Assembly (NCBI GenBank): GCA_013043005.1
Contig: JABDOZ010000015.1
Location: 1-37,630 of the forward strand
Source of the DNA: Flavobacteriaceae bacterium
Lineage (GTDB): Bacteria > Bacteroidota > Bacteroidia > Flavobacteriales > Flavobacteriaceae
Reading direction: 5' to 3'
Length of the DNA stretch: 37,630 nt
Within the stretch, counting starts at the first letter, position 1. Each line of letters starts with the position of its first letter. Shown piece by piece: positions 1 to 8,830 of this stretch. The notes beneath the pieces are model-generated. The model made no database searches and had not been told where the DNA came from. It was given only the letters and a program-made list of their open reading frames with translations. The translations under genes were made by a program, and so were the position numbers.

Positions 1-30
1 CATAATTACACTTTTAGTTTTGTAAAACCA

Positions 31-969
31 TTATTTTTCTATTCCAAATTCAAGTTGTCTGTTGTATTCATCGACATCAAATTGACCTTTAGATTCTTGT
101 ATCAATCCATCTTCATTTATAGTCCACTCTTCAAATCCACTAATTCTAACTTTATTTCCAGTTCCATTGGCTCCGTTATTTGTTCCAGTAAGCGTCCAAT
201 AAAATCGAGTTCTATCTGATTTTGTGGACAAACTGTCAAGTGAAACTACCATATCAGGAAAAGCCTCCATAAATCCTTTCGCAACATTAGTTATCGCTTC
301 AGTACCTTCTGCTGGTTCTCCTTCATTTATCTGTAGAACTCCATCTTCAGCGAAAAAACAGGAGACAAAATTAGGTCTTTGGCTACACCATGCTTGTGCA
401 TAACTCTTGGCAAAAATCTCTATATCAAATTTTTGAAGTTCTTCAGGTAAGGCTGTATTAGTGAATGAAATATTAATGAATTTCCATTCACCATCTTCCT
501 TGATTAGTGTGAAATTGTCGATGTTATTTGTCCGAGGGACACCATATTTATGTAGCGTAGCATCAGCCCAAACAAAAGCAATTTGGCCCTTATTTATAAG
601 GATTTTGTATTCCTTCACTGGTTCGTAAAAGGGCTTGCGTTCTCGGTCTCGGTTTTTTTGTGTTTCAAAATATTCACCAATTGTGATAACGGAATTTTTC
701 CAAACTCCATCTCGAACAATAGCACTTCCTAAGTTTGCTTTGTCTGAAATTATAGAATCCAAAGTCTGAAAGTCAGAATTACCCACTGCAAACAAGAGCT
801 TTTCTACAAGGGCTATTAATTCTTGTTCCTCTGGATTCCAGGTGTTTTCTTTTTGACCTTCTACAACCTTTTCGGTCACTTTCGTTTTGTCTTGATTTGG
901 CTGACAACTCACAATTAGAAAGAACAATAACAACATTGATAATATGTGAGTTTTTGAATTTTTATTCAT
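31..969 (-). CDS. SnoaL/NTF2-like domain lipoprotein (two ketosteroid-isomerase-like repeats)
   Basis: Signal peptide with lipobox (FFLIVSC); NTF2-like C-terminal text (YAQAWCSQRPNFVSCFFAEDGVLQINEG...). Confidence 0.7.
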   Translation of the reverse strand: MNKNSKTHILSMLLLFFLIVSCQPNQDKTKVTEKVVEGQKENTWNPEEQELIALVEKLLFAVGNSDFQTLDSIISDKANLGSAIVRDGVWKNSVITIGEYFETQKNRDRERKPFYEPVKEYKILINKGQIAFVWADATLHKYGVPRTNNIDNFTLIKEDGEWKFINISFTNTALPEELQKFDIEIFAKSYAQAWCSQRPNFVSCFFAEDGVLQINEGEPAEGTEAITNVAKGFMEAFPDMVVSLDSLSTKSDRTRFYWTLTGTNNGANGTGNKVRISGFEEWTINEDGLIQESKGQFDVDEYNRQLEFGIEK

Positions 970-1003
970 AATTATTTATATATGGTGTTATACATTCGTT
1001 ATT

Positions 1004-1813
1004 TTATTTATGCGTTTCAATTTCTTTTTCAATCATAAGCAGGATTTGTTCTGACCTTTCTTTCAAGCCAAGGTTTCCAGATTTTTGCAGACTTGACAAA
1101 GTATTTCTGTATACAACCTTATTAATTAATTCGAGTTTGATTTTTGGTTCATTTATAAATTGAGTTGATATATTCTTCAGTTCACTATTGCTAACTTTTT
1201 TAGTTTCAAACGAATAAAAGTCATTGAATTTTTTCACCATTCTTTTAGAATTTCCATAAAAAGCATAGGATCCAATTTCTATAAAAGTTTGGGTCGTAAA
1301 ATTATCAACAAGATTGGTGTTATTTATATTGGTGTTTTTAGTAAATAAATCAATTTGCTGATTATAAGCGATGAGATCCTCTTTTAGTTGTCTATTTTGA
1401 ATAATGTTGATTTGGTTTGAATTTAGCAACTGCATCAGGGTTGTATTGGCATTAGAGAAGGTCCATCGTATAGTTAGGTCATGTAGCTTGGGATAAATAC
1501 TATCCATATTATTAAATCCGTCATTTAACTCATAGTGTTTGATAATATCTTTGGTTTGGTCAATTATGATGTCTTCAAATTCAATGTATACATCTAACAT
1601 TTGTATTTGAGAATTTATATCATTTTTTAAATTGTCGAGATATATAATCTCTTGGTTACGCAATTTTCTATTTTCATTCCAATTGTTAATTCCTAATGCT
1701 ATCAAAATTCCGATAACAACAAGTAATATTTCCCCGATTGCATATTTTAAATACTTTCCAGTTTTATTTTTCTCTATAAGGCCGTACCGGATTTTTCTAA
1801 AGAATTTTATCAT
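1004..1813 (-). CDS. DUF6090-like membrane-anchored protein
   Basis: Typical flavobacterial N-terminus MIKFFRKIRYGLIEKNKTGKYLKYAIGEILLVVIGILIALGINNWNE, one TM segment then coiled region. Confidence 0.75.
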   Translation of the reverse strand: MIKFFRKIRYGLIEKNKTGKYLKYAIGEILLVVIGILIALGINNWNENRKLRNQEIIYLDNLKNDINSQIQMLDVYIEFEDIIIDQTKDIIKHYELNDGFNNMDSIYPKLHDLTIRWTFSNANTTLMQLLNSNQINIIQNRQLKEDLIAYNQQIDLFTKNTNINNTNLVDNFTTQTFIEIGSYAFYGNSKRMVKKFNDFYSFETKKVSNSELKNISTQFINEPKIKLELINKVVYRNTLSSLQKSGNLGLKERSEQILLMIEKEIETHK

Positions 1814-1820
1814 TAAATTA

Positions 1821-1881
1821 TTGGTTGTTTATAATATAGCACAAGTTGTACGTTAATGGTTTGTATGGTTTTGACAACCAA
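1821..1881. repeat. Intergenic inverted repeat TTGGTTGT...ACAACCAA
   Basis: Perfect 8-bp arms at 1821-1828 and 1874-1881 between two minus-strand genes. Confidence 0.6.
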
Positions 1882-1882
1882 A

Positions 1883-2551
1883 TTACATATTGGGTTTTTT
1901 AGCTATAATAATATACTGGTTTTCCAACATATCTTTTTTAATCTCTAAATTGGTAAAGCCAACTTTTTTTAACTCATTGACTACTTTATCAGAGGATATT
2001 CTGTGCTCTATAGGTGGACCATGATGAGATTTATTCTTTTTATAATCTACAATGATCAATGTACCATTAACTTTTAATCCATTTTCTACTTTCTTAAAGT
2101 ACGTTATTCTATCCTCAATATGATGGTAAGTATTTACAATTAATACATGATGCACTTCTTTTTCTGTAAGTAAAGGGTCGTCATATTCTGTTTTTCTAGT
2201 TGTCACCAAAGTATCACCTGTTTTGGCCTTCTTTTCTTTGATATAATCTAAAAACCTGTCATCTACATCGGCTGCAATAACTTTTGCTCCTTTTTCTGCC
2301 ATTTTAAACGAAAAATATCCAGTGCCTGAACCTATATCCATGATGCTTTTGCCACTAATTTCGCCCATTAGATCAATGACCTTATTTGGTTTTTGCCATA
2401 AATCTCTTTCTGAACTTTCAAAATTCTTAACCAATTCATCAAAGTTCCTTTTGTTCATATGAGTATTTGAATTGTGTTCATTATGATGGCCATGGTCTTT
2501 ACAACCAGCTGATATAACAAATGCAATAAGCATTAAAATTATCTTTTTCAT
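1883..2551 (-). CDS. class I SAM-dependent methyltransferase with lipoprotein signal and His-rich N-terminus
   Basis: Lipobox VISAGC, then KDHGHHNEHNSNTH; motif I IMDIGSGTGYFSFKMAEKGAKVIAADVD. Confidence 0.8.
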   Translation of the reverse strand: MKKIILMLIAFVISAGCKDHGHHNEHNSNTHMNKRNFDELVKNFESSERDLWQKPNKVIDLMGEISGKSIMDIGSGTGYFSFKMAEKGAKVIAADVDDRFLDYIKEKKAKTGDTLVTTRKTEYDDPLLTEKEVHHVLIVNTYHHIEDRITYFKKVENGLKVNGTLIIVDYKKNKSHHGPPIEHRISSDKVVNELKKVGFTNLEIKKDMLENQYIIIAKKPNM

Positions 2552-2614
2552 TACGGTCTTACTTGGTGAGCATCTAATTTACTAAAAAGGCTTGAATTTC
2601 CTAAAGTACTGAGT

Positions 2615-2669
2615 GAAGCAATGGACTATACCCGCCTGCCACCGTTATTTTGTAATGTGCCGGGCAGGC
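2615..2669 (+). repeat. Intergenic element: GAAGCAATGGACTATA motif followed by GC-rich hairpin (GCCTGCC/GGCAGGC)
   Basis: GAAGCAATG motif at 2615 is shared with elements at 5283 and 6502; perfect 7-bp arms 2634-2640 / 2663-2669. Confidence 0.6.
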
Positions 2670-2681
2670 AATTTGTTAGCT

Positions 2682-4070
2682 TCAGTTTTTATTTTTGATT
2701 TTATCAGGATAAAGTATACTTCCAATTATCATACTTAAGCAGCTAATTGCAGTTCCATAAATTATTGGGTCGATTCGGGTATTGTACATATAACAAAATA
2801 ACCAAGATAAACCACCGATTACCATCGCTGCCCATGCACCTGTTATAGAAGCCTTCTTCCACAATAAACCAAAGGTAAATGGAGCAAAAAGACAAACTAA
2901 AATAAGACTGAGTGAAGCAGCAACCAGTCCTACTATATCTGAATCGTCAAATGCAAAATAACAAGAAACCCCAGCAACTACAATTACGCTCAGTCTCGTA
3001 TAAAGAAGTAAACGTTTATCTGAAAGGGTGGTGGCATATGGTTTAATTAGATTTTCCCCTATAACAGTCGCAGGTGCTAGCATTGCACCACTCGAAGTAC
3101 TTAAAATAGCAGATATTATTGCACCATAAAAAAGTATTTGAACAGGCACACTTGCCATCATGTTTACTAAGGATGGAATGAGATCTTGATTATTCTCATT
3201 ATTCATCAATTCGGGATACAAGTGAACACCTCCCAATCCAATTATAAGTGGGATACTAGGTATAAGAACCATGAGAATTGCGCCAAGAAAAAGACCATTT
3301 CGAGCTGCTTTTTCATTTTTTGCCGAAAATACCCGTTGATAGATTTCCTGTACAGGCATTGGACCAATTACAAAAGTCAATAAAAGAGCAATATATTCTG
3401 CCCATGCATCAAAGCCTTCAGCAGGATAAAAATTAAAAAATTCACTTGGTTGGTTTGAAAAAATTGGTGTAAAACCTCCAGTTTGATTTAATACTTCAAA
3501 TAAAACAACAAATAAGCCTAAAAGTATCATGACACTTTGAACCATGTCTGTATAAGCCACAGCCCACATACCACCTATATAGGTGTAAAAAACCACTATT
3601 GCAGCACCAAGAATAATCCCATAATGGAAAGGAATACCCATTACAGCATTAAATAAGTAAGCCATAGCTACGAATTGGGCTGCAATCCAGTGTGGATAAG
3701 AAAAAACCATTAATACTGATGAAGCCACTTCAAGTTTTTTATTATATTTTATTCTAAAGAAATCACTTATTGTGACAATATTCATTCGATATAATTTACG
3801 AGCAAAGAACTGGCCAACTATTAACAAACAGATTCCTCCAGAAAGGGTTAGGGTTACATATGAAATAAACCCATCCTCAATGAAATAGCCTGGATTTCCC
3901 ATAATTTGGCTACTGCCGAACCAAGTAGCAAATAATGTCACTCCAACAAGCATAGTGGATAAACTTTTTCCGGCCAGCATAAAATCACCAGAATTCTTTA
4001 TTTTCTTGGAAGCCCAGAATCCAATTCCAAGAGTAATTAACAAATAAAATATTATGAAAAAGGTGATCAT
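2682..4070 (-). CDS. sodium:solute symporter (SSS family)
   Basis: 462 aa, ~13 TM segments, SSS-type text (GFWASKKIKNSGDFMLAGKSL, YTYIGGMWAVAYTDMVQSVMILLG). Confidence 0.9.
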   Translation of the reverse strand: MITFFIIFYLLITLGIGFWASKKIKNSGDFMLAGKSLSTMLVGVTLFATWFGSSQIMGNPGYFIEDGFISYVTLTLSGGICLLIVGQFFARKLYRMNIVTISDFFRIKYNKKLEVASSVLMVFSYPHWIAAQFVAMAYLFNAVMGIPFHYGIILGAAIVVFYTYIGGMWAVAYTDMVQSVMILLGLFVVLFEVLNQTGGFTPIFSNQPSEFFNFYPAEGFDAWAEYIALLLTFVIGPMPVQEIYQRVFSAKNEKAARNGLFLGAILMVLIPSIPLIIGLGGVHLYPELMNNENNQDLIPSLVNMMASVPVQILFYGAIISAILSTSSGAMLAPATVIGENLIKPYATTLSDKRLLLYTRLSVIVVAGVSCYFAFDDSDIVGLVAASLSLILVCLFAPFTFGLLWKKASITGAWAAMVIGGLSWLFCYMYNTRIDPIIYGTAISCLSMIIGSILYPDKIKNKN

Positions 4071-4131
4071 ATTTTAATTATAGGATTAATTAGTATATCT
4101 ATGAGGTATTGCAAATAAAGTGTTTGTATAA

Positions 4132-4180
4132 GGTCGGTTGCGTGTTTTAAGAACCTAATTTAGCAAACACAAACCGAATA
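4132..4180. repeat. Intergenic imperfect inverted repeat (TCGGTTgcGTGTTTT...GCAAACACaaACCGA)
   Basis: Near-complementary arms in the spacer between the symporter and hydrolase genes. Confidence 0.5.
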
Positions 4181-4222
4181 GAAAATCCGAGATGTTTTTC
4201 GTAATTAGTCTAGAACTAGCAA

Positions 4223-5161
4223 TTAATTATTCACGTTGTTGTGTTTAATTGTCCATTTAATAGCATCCAATTTATATTTGCTTGGAAGAATATGGCCAGA
4301 ATCAAAATATTTTAATTCTTTTTCTTCTATTGTGATGTTTTCTAAAAAATCAGAAACCTCATTCTCGGTCGTAAAGAAGTCATTTTTACCCATCAGTAAT
4401 AGGATTGGTGAAGTTTGCAATGGAGCGTATTTCATTGGTGTAATATCTAATTGCCCTTGAAGCACGTCTTCAGACCAATTAAACTGCTCTAATCCTCTTG
4501 CCGGAAGATTTAATGGTGGTACACAGGCAACTACACTGGATATACGATCATCAAAAACACTAAGTAAAATGGCTAGACTACCACCCATGCTATATCCTAT
4601 CGTACCAAAAGTCTGCTCTTCTATGTTGTTACTTTGCTGTATATAGTCCATAATGATCCTTAAATCCTTTACTGTAGAAGTCATCAAGGTTTCCAATAAC
4701 TGACTATCTTTTTCATTTCTAGAGATCACAGGTGGTAGGGATTCTGGTGGTCTAAAACCCAATTCATAACTTCTTTCACCATGATATTTAGCATCAGGAA
4801 TTACTAAGCTATAGCCCAAGGTCAACAGAGAGTCTTTCATTGAAGTTAAATTTCTTCCCCATTCTAGATAAGGTTCAGAAGGGAAGACCCAATCCTTTTT
4901 AGAATCACCTAAACCATGAAGAAGGATTAAATATTTGGGGTGCTTTTTTCTTGAATTGGTGTAATGATAAAAAGGGATTTTAGAATCAAACCCTTCAAGA
5001 ATTACTTTTTCAAAAACTGTGACAGAATCAATATTCTGTCTCTGTACCACAACAGCGGTTTTTTCTGTTTTATTGTTATATTCATACAAATTCGTTTTAG
5101 TCTGACAAAATGTTTGGTTCAGACTGAAAAGAATGATCAATAAAGTAATATAATATCTCAT
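4223..5161 (-). CDS. secreted alpha/beta hydrolase (dienelactone hydrolase/esterase type)
   Basis: Signal peptide; LLHGLGDSKKDW oxyanion region, nucleophile elbow GYSMGGS, late Asp (GKNDFF) and His (GH). Confidence 0.85.
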   Translation of the reverse strand: MRYYITLLIILFSLNQTFCQTKTNLYEYNNKTEKTAVVVQRQNIDSVTVFEKVILEGFDSKIPFYHYTNSRKKHPKYLILLHGLGDSKKDWVFPSEPYLEWGRNLTSMKDSLLTLGYSLVIPDAKYHGERSYELGFRPPESLPPVISRNEKDSQLLETLMTSTVKDLRIIMDYIQQSNNIEEQTFGTIGYSMGGSLAILLSVFDDRISSVVACVPPLNLPARGLEQFNWSEDVLQGQLDITPMKYAPLQTSPILLLMGKNDFFTTENEVSDFLENITIEEKELKYFDSGHILPSKYKLDAIKWTIKHNNVNN

Positions 5162-5311
5162 AATTTAATTCAATTAACACAAGGTGCTTGTGTATGGTTA
5201 GTTGGATGAAAATCCGTGAGGATTTTCAGATTAAGATTCCAAGATAGCAAAAGCGTGAGGATTTTCCAATTTAGGAAAATCAGAAGCAATGAACTTTACA
5301 ACTTGTATTGC
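5162..5311 (+). repeat. Intergenic element with duplicated GTGAGGATTTTC and terminal GAAGCAATGAACTTTACAACTTGT
   Basis: GAAAATCCgtgaGGATTTTC hairpin; GTGAGGATTTTC occurs twice; GAAGCAATGAA at 5283-5293. Confidence 0.6.
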
Positions 5312-6379
5312 CTAGTACTTATTTTGTCTTCTTTGCTTCTTCATATTTTTGATCAGCTTCCCTAAATTTTTATCCTTCTTTTTCTTTTCTTCAAGGCTTG
5401 ATTCAAAAAAAGCTCTTTCTTTTTCCATTTTTAGGAAATTAGTATAGGAATCTGAATCTATTTCTCCGTTTTCAACAGCGTCCTGTATGGCGCAATCTGT
5501 TTCAGAAGTATGTGTACAGTTATTGAATTTGCAACTTTGGGATAATTCTACAATTCTATCAAATGTAATATCAAGCCCTGAAGAATTATCAGTAATGCCA
5601 ATTTCTCTCATTCCAGGATTGTCAATAAAGATCGAACCACTATCTAAAACAAATAATTCACGATGTGCGGTAACGTGTTTTCCTCTGTCAATACTCTCAC
5701 TTATTTTTCCTGTATCCATTAATCTCTTTCCTGATAATTTGTTCAAAAGAGTAGATTTGCCAACTCCTGATGAACCTAAAAGACAATATGTTTTTCCTTT
5801 GTCTAAAATGGAGGTTATTTTATCTAAACCAATGTTTGATGGATTGCTAATAGTGATGATAGAAACATCTTTGATCCGCTCTGTTAGTTCATCAAGAAGT
5901 TTGTTTAAAACATGTTCTTCTATCAAATCTATTTTACTGAGAATAATTACTGGTTCAACATTTGAAGTATTACAGATTGTTAGATACCGTTCTAATCGGT
6001 TGATGTTGAAATCCCTATTTACTGATTGAACGATTAAACCAAAATCAACATTTGTAGCAATTATTTGAATTTGTGCAGATTTCCCAACTGCTTGTCTCGC
6101 AATAGTAGAATGTCTCGGATATACAGCATGTATTAATGCTTTATTTTTATCATATTCAGAAATGGCAACCCAATCTCCAACAGCAGGCAAATCGCGTCTG
6201 CTTTCTGCTGTAAACCTTAAATTACCAATAAGTTCTGCGTCAAATTCTGTTGTGGTTGTTTTAACCACATATCTGTCTTTATGTTCCAATATAACACGAC
6301 CAATATCAAATACATCTAAATTATTCTGTTTTCGATATTTCTCTAAATTTTTGTTATATCCTAGATCTTCAATCTTCAT
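5312..6379 (-). CDS. rsgA: ribosome small subunit-dependent GTPase A (RsgA/YjeQ family), possibly a paralogue
   Basis: Circularly permuted GTPase motifs (SKIDLIEE G4, GSSGVGKSTLLNKL G1, DNPGMREI G3) and Cys/His zinc region CKFNNCTHTSETDC. Confidence 0.9.
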   Translation of the reverse strand: MKIEDLGYNKNLEKYRKQNNLDVFDIGRVILEHKDRYVVKTTTTEFDAELIGNLRFTAESRRDLPAVGDWVAISEYDKNKALIHAVYPRHSTIARQAVGKSAQIQIIATNVDFGLIVQSVNRDFNINRLERYLTICNTSNVEPVIILSKIDLIEEHVLNKLLDELTERIKDVSIITISNPSNIGLDKITSILDKGKTYCLLGSSGVGKSTLLNKLSGKRLMDTGKISESIDRGKHVTAHRELFVLDSGSIFIDNPGMREIGITDNSSGLDITFDRIVELSQSCKFNNCTHTSETDCAIQDAVENGEIDSDSYTNFLKMEKERAFFESSLEEKKKKDKNLGKLIKNMKKQRRQNKY

Positions 6380-6537
6380 TTGTGGGCTTACTGTATTTAG
6401 CAGGACGTGTTGGTTTACAATAAGTCGAGGAAAATCTTAATTGATTTTCCGCTGCATAAGCAAGTTAATTAATTCAAGTGAATTTATGTTAAGAAAATTC
6501 CGAAGCAATGAATTATGCATGTTGTTTTGCGCTGGCT
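6380..6537 (+). repeat. Intergenic element ending GAAGCAATGAATTATGCATGTTGTTTTGC
   Basis: Shares the GAAGCAATGAA motif (6502-6512) with 5283-5293. Confidence 0.55.
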
Positions 6538-7113
6538 TTATTTTAGAAATCTAATTTGAGGGTAGTAGATGGCATCCTTTTCATTACTTATTCGCAATGT
6601 ATTTAGCAATATTGAAATCAAATTGGTAAAATACAAAAGTCCAATTATGATAAATAATAGGCTCAAAGTAATATTTTCTACAAGTCCGATTTTTGATATG
6701 ATAATCAATAATATCGGAATGAAAAATAGAATTATTGTCCATGTTATTTCAAAATTGATTAAATCTTTTCCTAATTTATTGATGTTTTTAATCTTACCCT
6801 TTTTAGTTGTCCAAAGTATAAATGGCACTAAAATCCCTAGCAAGGGAAAGAGCAGAAAAGTTAGGGCAGAGAGATTAAGAAATGTCAAATATCTTTTGTC
6901 TTCTTTTATAGACCAATCAATTAATTCATCAGGGTTTACATTTAATGCATTTGATAATCGCTTAAGTGATTCACCGGTCGGATTTGAAACACCATTTTCA
7001 ATCCTTTGAATAGTTCTTAAACTTAATCCTGATTCTTCTGCAAGAAATTCTTGAGACATCCCTTTTTGATTTCTTAATTCCTTTACTCGTATTGCCAAGT
7101 GGTTCTTATCCAT
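6538..7113 (-). CDS. XRE-family HTH regulator fused to a multi-TM C-terminal domain (DUF4870-like)
   Basis: N-terminal HTH RVKELRNQKGMSQEFLAEESGLSLRTIQRIENGVSNPTGESLKRLSNAL; then ~4 hydrophobic segments. Confidence 0.8.
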   Translation of the reverse strand: MDKNHLAIRVKELRNQKGMSQEFLAEESGLSLRTIQRIENGVSNPTGESLKRLSNALNVNPDELIDWSIKEDKRYLTFLNLSALTFLLFPLLGILVPFILWTTKKGKIKNINKLGKDLINFEITWTIILFFIPILLIIISKIGLVENITLSLLFIIIGLLYFTNLISILLNTLRISNEKDAIYYPQIRFLK

Positions 7114-7116
7114 TTT

Positions 7117-7596
7117 CTATAGTTTTTTTTTCATAGTTAAAACTTTTCTGTTTCTCATGCCAGCTAGTGTTATTGCTCCTAGTAAAAATCCAGGAATAAT
7201 TTGGATAAGAGAACCGTAAACCACATGATTTAACAAGGCTTCACCAAAATTATTAAAATATAACCCATAATGAGTTCCTAATTCCCATTTAGTATCAATC
7301 CACCAAGCTAATGCAACAGGAAATCTTGAAATTGGTGAATAAATTATTAAACTTAAAAGAAGTAATAAAATGGACTTCCTTTTATTATGTAATATTATAC
7401 CCCAATAAATAGAAAATCCTATTGTTAACCATAGCAGACCAATGATGAAAATGACATTTTCGGGTAGTCCCAATAATTCAAGAGAATAACGAATTGGTGT
7501 AACGAAAAGAGCAATTATTATTGGAGTTTTTGCAAAGTTAAGTGCTTGTTGAAATAGTGTCTTTTGAGTTGTAATTTCTTTTTCTTTTTTGATCAA
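7117..7596 (-). CDS. multi-TM membrane protein of unknown function, probably co-transcribed with the XRE-TM regulator
   Basis: Starts with MIKKEKEITTQKTLFQQAL then ~4 hydrophobic segments; stop lies 3 nt from the downstream regulator start. Confidence 0.65.
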   Translation of the reverse strand: MIKKEKEITTQKTLFQQALNFAKTPIIIALFVTPIRYSLELLGLPENVIFIIGLLWLTIGFSIYWGIILHNKRKSILLLLLSLIIYSPISRFPVALAWWIDTKWELGTHYGLYFNNFGEALLNHVVYGSLIQIIPGFLLGAITLAGMRNRKVLTMKKKL

Positions 7597-7621
7597 TGTC
7601 TAAATATCTAATTATTTGAAA

Positions 7622-7629
7622 CAAAAGTA
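7622..7629 (-). promoter_or_regulatory. Bacteroidetes-type -7 box TACTTTTG upstream of the membrane protein/XRE pair
   Basis: caaaagta on + strand, 26 bp upstream of the 7596 start codon. Confidence 0.5.
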
Positions 7630-7868
7630 AGTTAATGCGTAGATATTGATGGCGTCATCGATATGACATCTTTACGTCATCTATGCTGGACATAATGAAA
7701 GGCAACTAAATAAATAGTCATATATGATTATTAATGAAGAATAAAGGCATTGTGTTGAAGTAGTTTTTCGACTTATATTTTTATAACGTAAGGAGCGTGT
7801 TTATCGACACTTGAACATAATATGCTTTGTTAGCTACTTGTTTTATTTTCAATAATTTTTATCTACTC

Positions 7869-8642
7869 TTAGTTTGCATGCATTCTGTCAACAGTCTTAC
7901 TCATTTGTTTTAAAATAAAACTAGGAAAATAACGACTCATGAATTTCATCTGACTTGATTGCCCTGGACATATTTCATATTTGTCTTTTGAAAGGCCCTT
8001 AAGAAAGTCAGCTACCATAGCTTGAACTGACATTGCTGATATGCCTTTCATGTCTTCTTCGTTGAAATCTGCGAGCATTTCCGTTTCTGTTGCAGGTGGT
8101 GCAAGTTCAAATACTTTTACATCTGAATTTTTAAGTTGTGCCCTAAGGGACAATGTATATGAATGTGCGGCTGCTTTGGTTGCGCAATACACGGGAGAAA
8201 TTGGCAATGGAACGAAAGCGAGACCGGATGAAACCATAACCGTAGCTGCGTTTTTATTTTTTTTTAGTAAGGGTAAAAAGGCATCATTCATCCAAATTGT
8301 ACCCTTTACATTTATATCTATTTCTTTGGTTAGTTCGTTGGCAGACAAATTGTGGTCCTGCAAGTTTATGGTGGACATTACTCCAGCATTATTGATTAAA
8401 ACATTCAGGTCTGGAAATTCTTTTAAGACTTGTTCATATAATTCTTTAATAGAATCAGGATTGCTCACGTCGCTTTGGATTATTGTAACATCACCTAGTT
8501 TTTGTTTCGCATTTTCAAGTCTATCCATATTACGACCTGTTATGATGACTTTGTTTTTAGCCGCAATAAATTGTTTAGCCATCTCAAAGCCAATGCCACT
8601 TGAGCCACCTGTAATCAAGATGTTGTTTCCGTTTAGATTCAT
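7869..8642 (-). CDS. SDR family NAD(P)-dependent oxidoreductase
   Basis: ITGGSSGIGFEMAKQF (TGxxxGIG), NNAG, S...YCATKAA catalytic motif. Confidence 0.9.
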   Translation of the reverse strand: MNLNGNNILITGGSSGIGFEMAKQFIAAKNKVIITGRNMDRLENAKQKLGDVTIIQSDVSNPDSIKELYEQVLKEFPDLNVLINNAGVMSTINLQDHNLSANELTKEIDINVKGTIWMNDAFLPLLKKNKNAATVMVSSGLAFVPLPISPVYCATKAAAHSYTLSLRAQLKNSDVKVFELAPPATETEMLADFNEEDMKGISAMSVQAMVADFLKGLSKDKYEICPGQSSQMKFMSRYFPSFILKQMSKTVDRMHAN

Positions 8643-8692
8643 AATTGTTTAATTTTTGATATTATTTAGATTGCAATTTATTTGAAATTCCA

Positions 8693-8820
8693 GCCAACGA
8701 TTTCGTGTATGATTGTGTGGGATATTTGGTTAGAATTTTCCGAGTAGTGAATATACGAAATCGAAATCAAATCTTTCAATTAACCAACTATTTGGTGCAT
8801 GAATTATACTTGTTGTTGGC
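8693..8820 (+). repeat. Two-armed inverted-repeat intergenic element (GCCAAC...TTGGTTA...TAACCAA...GTTGGC)
   Basis: Outer arms 8693-8698/8815-8820, inner arms 8726-8732/8781-8787; 3' end GCATGAATTATACTTGTTGTTGGC resembles the other spacers. Confidence 0.6.
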
Positions 8821-8830
8821 TATAGTTATT

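Noticed and set aside
1632-1856. 74-aa + strand ORF overlapping the DUF6090 gene start
   Set aside because: Mostly antisense to the conserved DUF6090 N-terminus.
5487-6029. 180-aa + strand ORF inside rsgA
   Set aside because: Antisense to conserved GTPase motifs; no family signature or RBS.
6569-7009. 146-aa + strand ORF opposite the XRE-TM gene
   Set aside because: Antisense frame; the minus strand encodes a convincing HTH domain.
8041-8652. 203-aa + strand ORF opposite the SDR gene
   Set aside because: Antisense shadow of a clearly conserved SDR; low-complexity Ser/Phe-rich translation with no recognisable domain.
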